This document shows, piece by piece, positions 42,663 to 51,960 of a stretch of DNA of 64,000 bases. Below the pieces are notes generated by a model. The model ran no database searches. It saw nothing but the letters and a program-made list of their open reading frames with translations, and had not been told where the DNA came from. The position numbers were made by a program, and so were the translations under genes. Source of the DNA: Bradyrhizobium rifense (lineage in GTDB: Bacteria > Pseudomonadota > Alphaproteobacteria > Rhizobiales > Xanthobacteraceae); NCBI RefSeq assembly GCF_008123425.1, contig NZ_VSSS01000001.1:62001-126000 (forward strand), read 5' to 3'. The stretch's first letter is position 1. Every line of letters begins with the position of its first letter.

Positions 42663-43082
42663 TCAAATGAGATCGACGGTGACGTCGATGTTGCCGCGAA
42701 CGGCTTTGGAATAGGGACAGGTCTGGTGCGCCTCATCGATGAGATCGCGCGCGACGTCGCGATCGAGGCCGGGCAGGCTGACACCGAGGCGCGCTCTGAG
42801 CGCGTAGGCGCCCTCGTCGAGGACAAGATCAATCTCCGCATCGATCGCGCTTTTGCTCGGAAGCACGATTTTCCGCTTGCGCGCTGCGATCTCCATCGCG
42901 CCTTCGAAACATGCCGACCAGCCGGCCGCGAACAATTGCTCGGGATTGGTGCCGATGCCCGCGCCGCCCGGCGGCGATAGCCGCACATCGAGGCGGCCGT
43001 CCGAACTGCGGGACATGCCGTCCTGGCGTCCGCCCGCGGTGTGGGTCCGGGCCGTGTAGAGCAATTTTTCGGTTTGGCTCAT
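42663..43082 (-). CDS. ohr: organic hydroperoxide resistance protein Ohr
   Basis: A 139-residue OsmC/Ohr-fold peroxidase. The two redox cysteines are Cys58 in WSACFEGA and Cys122 in TCPYSKAV, the Ohr-type pattern. It reduces organic hydroperoxides in the cytosol. The ATG at 43082 has AAGGAG upstream. In most bacteria ohr is next to an ohrR gene; here the divergent neighbour is instead a large winged-helix ATPase regulator, whose spacer with ohr is under 200 bases. It is followed by the Tat-exported hydrolase. Confidence 0.9.
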   Translation of the reverse strand: MSQTEKLLYTARTHTAGGRQDGMSRSSDGRLDVRLSPPGGAGIGTNPEQLFAAGWSACFEGAMEIAARKRKIVLPSKSAIDAEIDLVLDEGAYALRARLGVSLPGLDRDVARDLIDEAHQTCPYSKAVRGNIDVTVDLI

Positions 43083-43276
43083 GAGAGTCTCCTTGCCGTC
43101 ACGCAACTGACTATCAGCGGCCACGCCGCGAGACCCGTTTAGTGTTGTGAGATATTGTGAGGCCGGCAGGGAACCCGTTAGAGGCTTGCAAGCCCGGTCT
43201 GATGCCGATGCAAAGCCGGCCTTGCCGGATCGCTGCGCGCTGGCTATCCGGTTCTGCAAATGAGCAAGATTTCGTG

Positions 43277-46117
43277 ATGACCGAGCCGGCCGGGCCTGCG
43301 GCAGCAACATTGTCGTTCGGGCCATTCACCGTAACGCCGCATGAGAGGCTGGTGACGCGCGACGGCGTCGTGCTGCCGATGGGCGCCAAGAGTTTTGATA
43401 CGCTGATCGCGCTGATGTCGCGGCCGAACGAGGTCGTCAGCAAATGGGACCTGATGGGCCTGGTCTGGCCCGGCATGAGCGTCGAGGAAACCAATCTGCG
43501 ATTCCATATCGCCGCGCTGCGGAAGGCGCTCGGCGACGGCAAGGACGGCGCCCGCTACATCACGACGCTGTCGGGCCGCGGCTATTGCTTTGTGGCGCCG
43601 ATCTCGCAAGCCGGTGTTCAGCCAGAGCCACGCCGTTCGCGGCGCGCGGAATTGCCGCCCGTAAAACTACCTAACAGATTGCAGCGGATGGTCGGACGCG
43701 CCGCCGCAGTCGCCGCGGTGTCGGACACGCTCGTCACATTCCGCTTCGTCACGATCGTCGGTCCGGGCGGCGTCGGCAAGACGGCCGTTGCCTTGGCGAT
43801 CGCGCATGATCTGCTCGCGACATTTGCGGAGGCCGCACACTTCGTTGATCTCGCCGCGCTCAGCGATCCCGATCTCGTGATCACGTCGCTGCTGCTGATG
43901 CTCGGACTGCCGGCCCAGACCGACGATCCGATGCCGGCCTTGCTCGCGCATCTGCACGACAAGCGAATGTTGCTGGTGCTGGACAATTGCGAGCATGTGA
44001 TGGCGACGGCAGCACCGCTCGCAGCCGAGATTTTTCAGGCCGCGCCGCAGGTCCATATCCTCGCCACGAGCCGCGAGGCGCTACGCGTCGAGGGCGAGCA
44101 GGTCTACCGGCTGGCGCCGCTTGGCGTTCCGCCGGAGGATTCCGAACTGACGGCCGCAGACGCCGGGACCTATCCTGCGCTCGAGCTCTTCCTCGAACGC
44201 GCAAAAGCGAGCGGCGCGCAGATCGCGCTCGACGATTCCAATGCCGCCATCGCCGCGAGCATCTGCCGCAAGCTCGACGGCATGGCGCTCGCGATCGAAC
44301 TCGCCGCCGGCCGGGTCGAAGCCTATGGCCTGGAGCAGACCGCAACGCTGCTTGACGAACGCCTCAATCTGCTCTGGCAGGGGCAGCGCACCGCGCCGCC
44401 GCGGCAGAAGACGCTGCAGGCCACGCTGGACTGGAGCTACGGACTGCTGTCCGAGATCGAACGCCTCGTGCTGCGCAGGCTTGCGGCTTTCGCCGGCCAT
44501 TTCACCATCGACGCCGCGCTCGAGGTCGTGCCCGACGAGAAGGTCGATCGCGCGCTTCTGTTCGACGCCATCGACAGCCTCGTCGCCAAATCGATGGTCG
44601 CGCCGCGACCGATCGGCGCCATGATGCGCTATCGCCTGCTCGACACCACGCGCGCCTACCTGCTCGCGATCGAGGACGACGGATCGGCACTCGCCGCCCG
44701 CCACGCCACCTATTACGGGCGATGGCTGCAACAGGCCGGCACCAAATGGGCGACGGTACCGAGCGCCGACGAGCGCGCCATCCATTTCTCGGCGCTCCAC
44801 AATGTGCGCGCCGCGCTCGACTGGTGCTTTGGCCCCACCGGCGACGTCGGCATCGGCATTGTGCTCGCCGCTGCGGCAGCACCCATCTTTCTCGCAATGT
44901 CATTGCTGACCGAATGCCGGCGATGGTCCGAGCGGGCGCTGGCGGCGATCGATCCTCCCTCGCGCGGCAGCACTGAAGAGATGCATCTGCAAGCCGCGCT
45001 CGGATTGACCCTGATGTTCACGCGCGGCGGCAGCGAAGCCGCGCGCGGCGCACTGACCCGGGCCCTTGCAATCGCGGAAACGCTCGGTGATGCACCGAAC
45101 CAGCTGCAATTGCTCGGCCGGATGCACATCTTCCACGAGCGGATCGGTCAGTTCGTGGCTGCGCTCGGCTATGCGCAACAGAGCCTCGTCGTCGCCGAAG
45201 CACTCGGCGATCCTGCCTCGCTCGCTCTCGCGCAGTCGCTGCTCGGCGTCTCGCTGCATCTGGGCGGCGAACATCGGGACGCGCTGAAGATGCTGGAGGC
45301 CGCCTGGCGCGGTCCCGGCACGGGGCGGATCAGCACGGTCTACGGTTTCGACCATCGCAACCGGGCCGGCATCTCACTCGCGCGGGAACTGTGGCTGCAG
45401 GGCCGGCCGGCGCAGGCGCGGCAGCTGGCGCAGCAGACGGTCGCTGAGGCCGGGCAGATGGATCATCCGATCACGCTCTGCATCGCCCTGATCTGGGCGG
45501 TCTCGATCGATCTCTGGACCGGTGATTTCGCCGCTGCGGACGACAACATCGACCGCTTCATCGCGCACGCCGCGTCGCGCTCGATGGGGCCTTATCTCGC
45601 GGCCGGCCGAGGCGTCAAAGGCGAGCTTGCGATCCGGCGCGGCGACGCCGAGAGTGGCGTCGCGACGATCGGACGCTGCCTGCAGGAGCTCCACGAGTCC
45701 GGCTACGAATTGCTCACCACCACCTTCAACATCGCACTGGTTCACGGCCATCTCGCGCTCGGACAAATCGAGCGGAGCGCGCAGCTGATCGACGATGCGA
45801 TCCGTCTCGTCGAACGGAGTGGCGATCATCTGTACATGCCTGAGCTGCTGCGCATGAAGGGCAAGGTCCTGCTGTCCCGGCCGCAGCCGAACATCGAGGA
45901 AGCGGAACGCCACATCAGGGAAGCGCTGGAGCTGAGCCGCCGCACGGGCGCGAAAGCCTGGGAGCTGCGGGCTGCGATTGATCTTGCGCAGCTTCTTGCT
46001 GACCAGCAACGCGGCAAGGACGCAAAGCCATTGCTTCGATCAGCGCTCGAAGGTTTCGCGCACGGTTCCGAGACAGCTGATATCAGGGCTGCTACCGCGC
46101 TCCTGAAGAAGCTGTAG
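43277..46117 (+). CDS. winged-helix ATPase/TPR regulator (AfsR/MalT-like)
   Basis: A regulator of about 946 residues. An OmpR-type winged helix forms residues 10-110 (FGPFTVTPHERL to GRGYCFVAP). It is followed by an NB-ARC/AAA-like ATPase with Walker A GPGGVGKTAVA and Walker B LLVLDN, then a CEHV turn, a winged-helix linker and a long TPR-like helical region (residues 560-930). The plan is that of the STAND ATPase regulators, which switch on ligand-driven ATP binding. The ATG at 43277 is preferred over an upstream ATG. It is divergent from ohr, so it may control the ohr-hydrolase-P460 genes. Confidence 0.78.
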   Translation: MTEPAGPAAATLSFGPFTVTPHERLVTRDGVVLPMGAKSFDTLIALMSRPNEVVSKWDLMGLVWPGMSVEETNLRFHIAALRKALGDGKDGARYITTLSGRGYCFVAPISQAGVQPEPRRSRRAELPPVKLPNRLQRMVGRAAAVAAVSDTLVTFRFVTIVGPGGVGKTAVALAIAHDLLATFAEAAHFVDLAALSDPDLVITSLLLMLGLPAQTDDPMPALLAHLHDKRMLLVLDNCEHVMATAAPLAAEIFQAAPQVHILATSREALRVEGEQVYRLAPLGVPPEDSELTAADAGTYPALELFLERAKASGAQIALDDSNAAIAASICRKLDGMALAIELAAGRVEAYGLEQTATLLDERLNLLWQGQRTAPPRQKTLQATLDWSYGLLSEIERLVLRRLAAFAGHFTIDAALEVVPDEKVDRALLFDAIDSLVAKSMVAPRPIGAMMRYRLLDTTRAYLLAIEDDGSALAARHATYYGRWLQQAGTKWATVPSADERAIHFSALHNVRAALDWCFGPTGDVGIGIVLAAAAAPIFLAMSLLTECRRWSERALAAIDPPSRGSTEEMHLQAALGLTLMFTRGGSEAARGALTRALAIAETLGDAPNQLQLLGRMHIFHERIGQFVAALGYAQQSLVVAEALGDPASLALAQSLLGVSLHLGGEHRDALKMLEAAWRGPGTGRISTVYGFDHRNRAGISLARELWLQGRPAQARQLAQQTVAEAGQMDHPITLCIALIWAVSIDLWTGDFAAADDNIDRFIAHAASRSMGPYLAAGRGVKGELAIRRGDAESGVATIGRCLQELHESGYELLTTTFNIALVHGHLALGQIERSAQLIDDAIRLVERSGDHLYMPELLRMKGKVLLSRPQPNIEEAERHIREALELSRRTGAKAWELRAAIDLAQLLADQQRGKDAKPLLRSALEGFAHGSETADIRAATALLKKL

Positions 46118-46122
46118 CGAGC

Positions 46123-46794
46123 TCACCCCGTCGGCGTGCCCTGCTTCCACTGGCCGCCGGCGATTCGGGCCGCCGCGATCACCGCCTGGGTGCGGCTCTC
46201 GACGCCTAGCTTTTGCAGGATGGCCGAGACATGTGCCTTGATGGTCGCCTCGGAGACGCCGAGCTCGTAGGCGATCTGCTTGTTCAGCAACCCCTCGGAC
46301 AACATCATCAGCACCCGCACCTGCTGCGGTGTCAGCGTCACCAGGCGATCGCGCAAACGCGTCATGTCGGGATCGGCAGCGGCTGACAGATCGGTATCCG
46401 CGGGAACCCAGACGTCGCCGTCCATGACCTTGAGGATGGCGTCGCGCAGCGTCTCGACGCCGAACCGCTTGGGGATGAAGCCGGAGGCGCCGAAATCGAG
46501 CGAGCGTCGGATCGTGGCGCTGTCGTCGGAGGCCGAGACGATTACCACCGGGATCGCCGGATATTGCGCACGCAGATAGATCAGGCCGGAAAAGCCGGAG
46601 ATGCCGGGCATCGAGAGGTCGAGCAGGACCAGGTCGACGTCGGAGGTCTGTTCCAGGAGTTTCGTCAGATCCTCGAACGACCCGGCCTCGTCGATCTTGG
46701 CCGTGCTCAGGACGCCGGCCACCGCCTGCCGCAGCGCATCGCGGAACAGCGGATGGTCATCGGCAATGACGAGATGGGTGGAGGGAGCGCTCAT
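46123..46794 (-). CDS. NarL/FixJ-type response regulator
   Basis: A 223-residue two-component regulator. The receiver domain has ADDH at residues 11-14 and the phosphoacceptor Asp59 in LVLLDLSMPG. The conserved Lys lies in FIPKRFG. The C-terminal LuxR helix-turn-helix (LTPQQVRVLMMLSEGLLNKQIAYELGVSEATIKAHVSAIL) is intact. The ATG at 46794 is preferred; the frame continues upstream without similarity. No histidine kinase is adjacent. It is divergent from an MHS transporter gene, which it may activate, and convergent with the STAND-type regulator. Confidence 0.9.
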   Translation of the reverse strand: MSAPSTHLVIADDHPLFRDALRQAVAGVLSTAKIDEAGSFEDLTKLLEQTSDVDLVLLDLSMPGISGFSGLIYLRAQYPAIPVVIVSASDDSATIRRSLDFGASGFIPKRFGVETLRDAILKVMDGDVWVPADTDLSAAADPDMTRLRDRLVTLTPQQVRVLMMLSEGLLNKQIAYELGVSEATIKAHVSAILQKLGVESRTQAVIAAARIAGGQWKQGTPTG

Positions 46795-47100
46795 CGATCT
46801 CTTGCTGTCGTTCACGTCAGCGCCAGTAGTCCGGACCGGCGCAATGGTCAATTCTTCCCCGACCGGCCCTGGCATGCAAGGGCACATTATTCCTTTGCGG
46901 GAAAGGGGTTAATCCGCAAGCTGTGCGCCGCGGCGCGGCACTATACATCCACACCGTCAGTTGCATGTCAGTGCGCAAGGCCGAAAGTCGTATTGGGGCC
47001 GGTTTCACGCCGATGTTACCTTGGGGGTAAGACCCAGGTTGATCCGGCATGCCCGGACAGCCGGGACGCGAGGAAACGAATTTCGGGGAGCGCATTCACG
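46795..47100. other. 306-base divergent spacer
   Basis: Between the response regulator and the transporter. It holds a TTACC-TTGGG-GGTAA inverted repeat at 47016-47030, a candidate operator for the response regulator. No promoter hexamers stand out with confidence, and no gene is present. Confidence 0.45.
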
Positions 47101-48804
47101 ATGTCCACAATTGCTGCAACGTCGGCACGGTCGACCGGCATGACGAAGGATGAGAGGTTCGTCATCCTCGCCTCGTCCCTCGGCACCGTCTTCGAGTGGT
47201 ACGACTTCTATCTCTACGGATCGCTGGCCAGCATCATCGGCACGCAGTTCTTCACCATCGCCGGCGCCGACGGCAAGCCGATGTTCGACCAGGCCACGCG
47301 CGATATCTTCGCGCTGCTGGCCTTTGCGGCGGGCTTCCTGGTCCGTCCGTTCGGCGCGATCGTGTTCGGCCGCGTCGGCGACATCGTCGGACGCAAATAC
47401 ACCTTCCTCGTCACCATCCTGATCATGGGTCTGTCGACCTTCATCGTCGGCCTGTTGCCGGGTGCCGCCCAGATCGGCATCGCGGCTCCGATCATCCTGA
47501 TCGGCCTGCGCCTGCTGCAGGGCCTCGCGCTCGGCGGTGAATATGGCGGTGCGGCGACCTACGTCGCCGAGCATGCGCCGCAGGGTAAGCGCGGCTACTA
47601 CACCTCCTTCATTCAGACCACCGCGACGCTCGGTCTGTTCCTGTCGCTGCTGGTGATCCTGTTCACCCGTTCCGCGACGGGCGAGGCTGCCTTCGCCGGC
47701 GCACCCGGCTCCTATTGGGGCGGCTGGCGTATTCCGTTCCTGGTGTCGGTCGCGTTGCTCGGCATCTCGGTCTGGATCCGTCTGCGCCTGAACGAATCGC
47801 CGGTGTTCCAGCGCATGAAGGACGAGGGCAAGGGTTCCAAGGCGCCGCTGACCGAAGCCTTCGCCACCTGGAGCAACGCCAAGATCGTGATCCTGGCGCT
47901 GTTCGGCCTGACCATGGGCCAGGCGGTGATCTGGTACACGGGCCAGTTCTACGCGCTGTTTTTCCTGCAATCGATCCTGAAGGTCGACGGCTATACCGCC
48001 AACCTCCTGATCGCCTGGTCGCTGCTGCTCGGCACCGGCTTCTTCCTGGTGTTCGGCGCGCTGTCCGACCGGATCGGCCGCAAGCCGATCATCCTGGCGG
48101 GCTGCCTGATCGGCGCACTGACCCTGTTCCCGATCTTCAAGATGATCTCGTCCAACGCCAATCCGGCGCTGGAAAAGGCCTATGAGACGATCAAGGTGCA
48201 GGTGGTGGCGGATCCCGCAAGCTGCGGCGATCTGTTCAACCCAGTCGGCACCCGCGTCTTCACGGCGCCTTGCGACACCGCCCGCGCCTTCCTCGCCCTC
48301 TCGTCGGTGAAGTACACGACCGTTCCGGGACCGGCAGGCGCGGTGAAGATCATCGTCAACGACAAGGAAGTGCCCTACACGGACGCCAAGACGTCGAACC
48401 CCGCAATCACCGCGGCGACGCAGGCGGCGGGTTACCCGAAGCCGGGTGACGCGGGCATCGTCAAGATGTCGAATCCGTTCGACATCTTCCGTCCGCAGGT
48501 GTCGGCCCTGATCGGACTGCTGTTTATCCTCGTGATCTACGTCACCATGGTGTACGGCCCAATCGCGGCGATGCTGGTCGAACTGTTCCCGACCCGCATC
48601 CGCTACACCTCGATGTCGCTGCCCTATCACATCGGCAACGGCTGGTTCGGCGGCCTCTTGCCCGCGACCGCTTTCGCGATCACCGCTTCGACCGGCGATA
48701 TCTACTCCGGCCTGTGGTATCCGGTGATCTTCGCGTTGATCACGGCCGTGGTCGGCTTCTTCTTCGTCCCCGAGACGAAGGACGTCGACATCACCAAGAT
48801 GTAG
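47101..48804 (+). CDS. MFS transporter, metabolite:H+ symporter (MHS) family
   Basis: A 567-residue inner-membrane carrier. The N-terminal LASSLGTVFEWYDFYLYGSLA and GRVGDIVGRKYTF, and later LSDRIGRKP, are MHS-family signatures. It likely moves an organic acid or osmolyte with protons; the substrate is unknown. The protein is longer than the usual 430-450 residues because about 115 residues (roughly 360-470, with two cysteines) are inserted before the last membrane segments. It is divergent from a NarL-type response regulator, which may control it. A hairpin follows the stop. Confidence 0.88.
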   Translation: MSTIAATSARSTGMTKDERFVILASSLGTVFEWYDFYLYGSLASIIGTQFFTIAGADGKPMFDQATRDIFALLAFAAGFLVRPFGAIVFGRVGDIVGRKYTFLVTILIMGLSTFIVGLLPGAAQIGIAAPIILIGLRLLQGLALGGEYGGAATYVAEHAPQGKRGYYTSFIQTTATLGLFLSLLVILFTRSATGEAAFAGAPGSYWGGWRIPFLVSVALLGISVWIRLRLNESPVFQRMKDEGKGSKAPLTEAFATWSNAKIVILALFGLTMGQAVIWYTGQFYALFFLQSILKVDGYTANLLIAWSLLLGTGFFLVFGALSDRIGRKPIILAGCLIGALTLFPIFKMISSNANPALEKAYETIKVQVVADPASCGDLFNPVGTRVFTAPCDTARAFLALSSVKYTTVPGPAGAVKIIVNDKEVPYTDAKTSNPAITAATQAAGYPKPGDAGIVKMSNPFDIFRPQVSALIGLLFILVIYVTMVYGPIAAMLVELFPTRIRYTSMSLPYHIGNGWFGGLLPATAFAITASTGDIYSGLWYPVIFALITAVVGFFFVPETKDVDITKM

Positions 48805-48825
48805 TCGCGTCGCACGACGACGACA

Positions 48826-48862
48826 AAAAGCCGGCCGCGGAGCGATCCGCGGCCGGTTTGCC
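48826..48862. terminator. bidirectional terminator between transporter and yjbQ
   Basis: CCGGCCGCGG pairs with CCGCGGCCGG (48831-48856). The A run on the left gives a T tract for the minus strand; the right side is weaker. It serves the two convergent genes. Confidence 0.75.
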
Positions 48863-48873
48863 TCTGGGCTTTG

Positions 48874-49347
48874 TTAGCCGCCGACGAATTGCAGCACGAC
48901 CTCGCGCCGATGCGGATGGGTACGATGCTCGATCAAATAGATCGCCTGCCACGTGCCCAGCGCGAGCGCTCCACCCAGCACCGGCACCTGGAGCGAGGTC
49001 CCCGTCAGCATGGTCTTGACGTGCGCCGGCATATCGTCCGGTCCCTCGGTGTCGTGAGTCCAGCCTGCATCTTCATCGTCTGGTGCGAGTCGCGACAGCA
49101 CGGTCGTGAGATCGACGAGCACGGAAGGGTCGGCATTCTCCTGGATTGTCAGGGACGCCGAGGTGTGACGGATGAAAAGCGTCAGCGCGCCGTCCCGCGC
49201 ATGAACGTCGGCGATGAATCGCGCGGCCTCGGCCGTGAGGTCGATGAAGCCGCAGCCTGAAGTCTGCACTGTCAGCGTCGCGGTGCTGACGCTCGTGGCG
49301 CGCACCGTCGACGGTGTGGAGCGCGTCTGCGATCTGGCTGATGTCAT
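48874..49347 (-). CDS. YjbQ/UPF0047 secondary thiamine-phosphate synthase-like protein
   Basis: A 157-residue protein of the UPF0047/YjbQ family, with the motif LFIRHTSASLTIQENADPSVLVDL and the end LGTWQAIYLIEHRTHPHRREV typical of the group. YjbQ proteins bind metal through conserved histidines (here in RHTSA, PAHVK and EHRTH) and can make thiamine phosphate in a side reaction; the main role is uncertain. It is followed on the same strand by a palindromic element that separates it from the preceding coiled-coil gene. Confidence 0.85.
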   Translation of the reverse strand: MTSARSQTRSTPSTVRATSVSTATLTVQTSGCGFIDLTAEAARFIADVHARDGALTLFIRHTSASLTIQENADPSVLVDLTTVLSRLAPDDEDAGWTHDTEGPDDMPAHVKTMLTGTSLQVPVLGGALALGTWQAIYLIEHRTHPHRREVVLQFVGG

Positions 49348-49370
49348 CGAAATCCTCTCATCCCGGAAGC

Positions 49371-49466
49371 TGCCGCAGGGTGGGCAAAGCGAAGCGTGCC
49401 CACCGATTCACGCAACGAGGCAAAGGTGGCGGGCACAGCGCTCCGCGCCTTTGCCCACCCTCGGCA
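49371..49466. repeat. intergenic palindromic element (class D)
   Basis: TGCCGCAGGGTGGGCAAAG at the left pairs with CTTTGCCCACCCTCGGCA at the right. It lies in the spacer between the exported coiled-coil gene and yjbQ. Confidence 0.75.
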
Positions 49467-49476
49467 CCTCGCAACG

Positions 49477-49995
49477 TCAAATCCTCCCCGACACGTCCTT
49501 TTGCACGCGATTGGCCATGTCGATCAGCCGGCGCCACGCCTTCTCAAGGAATGACATCGCGCGGTCGAGATCCTGGTCGCTGGGTAGCGGGATCTCGATC
49601 TTCCGATCACCCTCGGCGACCTTTGGCTCGCCCTTCTTCAGGGAATCGGATTTCGGCAGCGCCTCATCGATCTTGCCGGAGACAGTCGGACCGGCGGCGA
49701 GCTGACCCTTCAGCTTCTCGACCTCGGCCTGGAGCCGGCCGATCTCGGCATCGAACGCCGAGCGCTCGTCGGGCACGGCATAGCAGGCCCAGCCGGTGCC
49801 ATTCCTGGTGCAGGTCGAGACCGTGCCGGTGCGGGTGTCGAGCCGCAGCACGCCCTCGGGGATCGGCGTCATGCTGTAGCGGCCGTTTTCGCCGTCGGGA
49901 GCTGATTGAGCGGCAACCAGGCCGCCGCTGAGCGTCGTCACCGCGACGATCGCCGCAGCACACCATGATCTTGTGGATGATTTCGCCGGTCTCAT
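49477..49995 (-). CDS. exported protein with coiled-coil segment
   Basis: A 172-residue exported protein of unknown function. The signal peptide covers roughly residues 1-30 (AAAIVAVTTLSGGLVAAQS). The middle has a cysteine pair in TCTRNGTGWACYAV, then a coiled coil in residues 68-90 (FDAEIGRLQAEVEKLKGQLA). The rest is Lys/Glu/Ser-rich with an amphipathic C-terminal helix (LDRAMSFLEKAWRRLIDMANRV). The ATG at 49995 is used because it opens the signal sequence. The first 13 residues before the hydrophobic core are basic. Confidence 0.65.
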   Translation of the reverse strand: MRPAKSSTRSWCAAAIVAVTTLSGGLVAAQSAPDGENGRYSMTPIPEGVLRLDTRTGTVSTCTRNGTGWACYAVPDERSAFDAEIGRLQAEVEKLKGQLAAGPTVSGKIDEALPKSDSLKKGEPKVAEGDRKIEIPLPSDQDLDRAMSFLEKAWRRLIDMANRVQKDVSGRI

Positions 49996-50379
49996 CACGC
50001 TCTCCGCCACGTCGCGCAGGTGGCACATCCCAAAATTCTACACCCGGGCGGGCGACGGCGCACCGCCCGCGCCTCGAATCCGCCGCCAAAAACCGCGTCC
50101 GCGATATCAACGATGGCGGCGCCCCCTTTGATCCCGAAAGCCGCGGCGAAATGTCGGCCATTTCGGCGGATCGCGCAGAGAGCTGCTGCGGTGCGGCGTC
50201 ACGCTGTGTGCAGCGCTGGCGCGCAAGGCAATATCGCCAATTAAATCAGATACATAAACGAACACGACGCGATCGTGACTTGGCTTGACTTGATTATGAG
50301 CGGTCAGTATGGTCCGCGCGGCTTTTGAGGGTGGCGGGCGTGATTTCCATTCAACCGCAGCGTTTCGGGTCTTCGTGGC
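49996..50379. other. 384-base spacer upstream of the ATP synthase operon
   Basis: It separates the divergent exported protein and atpI. It contains the operon promoter at 50285-50313. The stretch between 50020 and 50250 has no credible gene; an open frame on the + strand there lacks a ribosome site. Confidence 0.55.
50285..50313 (+). promoter_or_regulatory. sigma70-type promoter of the F0 operon
   Basis: TTGACT (50285-50290), a 17-base spacer, TATGGT (50308-50313). It lies about 67 bases upstream of the atpI start and fits a housekeeping promoter. Confidence 0.75.
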
Positions 50380-50754
50380 ATGGCTCAGGACACGGGACGC
50401 GGCGAGAATGGAGATCGGCATAGATCGCCCGAGGAAGCTGCGCTTTCCGAACGGCTCGGAAATCTTGATCAGCGGTTGTCCGAACTTCGCGACCGCCACA
50501 TCAAGACCGAGCAACCCGCAGGTGACGGTGAAGACAAAGCGGCCAGAGCTTCGGCGATGGCGCTTGGTTTCCGGTTATCCTCCGAGTTGGTCGCCGGGGT
50601 CGTTGTCGGTGCGGGGATTGGCTGGGGTTTCGACCGCTTGCTGTCGACGTCGCCTTTCGGATTTATCGTGTTCCTGCTGCTGGGCTTCGTGGCCGGCGTG
50701 GTGAATGTGGTGAGAACGGCGGGCGCGGGTCAGAACAGGCGCGGTGGTTCTTAA
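50380..50754 (+). CDS. atpI: ATP synthase protein I
   Basis: A 124-residue membrane protein with a hydrophilic N-terminus, a coiled stretch (ALSERLGNLDQRLSELRDRHI) and two membrane segments near the C-terminus (LSSELVAGVVVGAGIGWGFDRLL, then FIVFLLLGFVAGVVNVV). AtpI assists assembly of the c-ring in the F0 sector and takes up magnesium in some bacteria. It is first in the F0 operon, followed by atpB after 112 bases. No strong ribosome site precedes the ATG at 50380. Confidence 0.86.
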   Translation: MAQDTGRGENGDRHRSPEEAALSERLGNLDQRLSELRDRHIKTEQPAGDGEDKAARASAMALGFRLSSELVAGVVVGAGIGWGFDRLLSTSPFGFIVFLLLGFVAGVVNVVRTAGAGQNRRGGS

Positions 50755-50866
50755 GGCCGATCCGAACAGGAGAGGAATTTTCGCGCCGGCTTCGCCGGTG
50801 CGGGCCGGCCCGGCCGGCAGACCGAGACACGCCGGCTAGCCCGGCAGACCAAGAGATGCCGCGCTG

Positions 50867-51616
50867 ATGAAAATCGATCCGATCCACCAGTTCAACATCG
50901 AGCCTCTCTTCACGATCGGCCATATCGGCAATCAAACGATCGCCTTCACCAATTCGTCGCTCTACATGCTGGTGGCAGTCGCGATCATCTCGCTCCTGAT
51001 GCTTGCCAGCGGCACGCAGCTGGTTCCCGGCCGCCTCCAGTCGGTCGCCGAAATCTCCTACGAGTTCGTCGCCTCGACCATCCGCTCGACGGCCGGCTCG
51101 GAAGGCATGAAGTTCTTCCCGCTGATCTTCTCGCTGTTCATGTTCATCTGCGTCTCGAACCTGGTCGGCATCATCCCCTATACCTTCACGATCTCGAGCC
51201 ATCTGATCGTGACCGCGGCGCTCGCGCTTTTGGTCTTCTTCACCGTGCTGATCTACGGCGTCGCCAAGAACGGCCTGAAATTCTTCTCGATCTTCGTGCC
51301 CCACGGCGTCCCCGGCTACATCCTGCCGCTGGTGATGTTCATCGAGATCCTGTCGTTCTTCCTGCGGCCGGTCTCCCACAGCGTCCGTCTGTTCGCCAAC
51401 ATGCTGGCCGGCCACATCGCGCTGAAGGTGTTCGCGGGCTTCGTCGCCATGCTCGGCTTCTCGCTCGGCGCGCTGGGCTGGTTCGGCGGCGTGCTGCCGC
51501 TGGCGCTCACGGTCGCGCTGTACGCTCTCGAGATTCTGGTCGCGTTCCTGCAAGCCTATGTGTTTGCGATCCTGACCTGCATCTACCTCAACGACGCCAT
51601 TCATCCGGGACACTGA
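50867..51616 (+). CDS. atpB: ATP synthase subunit a
   Basis: A 249-residue integral membrane protein forming the proton half-channels of F0. The signature [19 protein letters not shown] carries the essential arginine next to the c-ring. About six membrane helices are visible. It is preceded by GATGCCGCGCTG, with two short direct repeats in the upstream spacer. Confidence 0.95.
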   Translation: MKIDPIHQFNIEPLFTIGHIGNQTIAFTNSSLYMLVAVAIISLLMLASGTQLVPGRLQSVAEISYEFVASTIRSTAGSEGMKFFPLIFSLFMFICVSNLVGIIPYTFTISSHLIVTAALALLVFFTVLIYGVAKNGLKFFSIFVPHGVPGYILPLVMFIEILSFFLRPVSHSVRLFANMLAGHIALKVFAGFVAMLGFSLGALGWFGGVLPLALTVALYALEILVAFLQAYVFAILTCIYLNDAIHPGH

Positions 51617-51669
51617 GCGGTCCGGGGAATTTCCACCCAAAACCCAATCTTTCTTCCAAGGAGTCTAAA

Positions 51670-51900
51670 ATGGATCCGGCAGCAGCAAAACTTATCGGCG
51701 CGGGCATCGCATGCATCGGCATGGGCGGCGCGGGCGTCGGCGTGGGCGTGATCTTCGGCAACTACCTCGCCGCAGCCGTTCGCAACCCCTCGGCCGCTCA
51801 GGGCCAGTTCGGTAACCTGATCTTCGGCTTCGCCGTGACCGAAGCGCTCGGCATTTTCTCCCTGCTGATCGCGCTGCTGCTGCTGTTCGTTCCGCTCTGA
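51670..51900 (+). CDS. atpE: ATP synthase subunit c
   Basis: A 76-residue proteolipid that forms the proton-driven rotor. Two membrane helices are joined by the polar loop RNPSAAQGQ. The proton-binding carboxylate is Glu58 in AVTEALG. Glycine-rich packing ([11 protein letters not shown]) is intact. The ATG has a strong AAGGAG site, consistent with the high number of c subunits needed. Confidence 0.95.
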   Translation: MDPAAAKLIGAGIACIGMGGAGVGVGVIFGNYLAAAVRNPSAAQGQFGNLIFGFAVTEALGIFSLLIALLLLFVPL

Positions 51901-51960
51901 GGACGAATTTTCGCGCCGCTTCAACCGAAGCGGCGCGCAGGACGGCAACAGGAGTAATCC

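Noticed and set aside
47005..48630. A 541-codon minus-strand open frame
   Set aside because: Antisense to the MHS transporter; no membrane or enzymatic motif.
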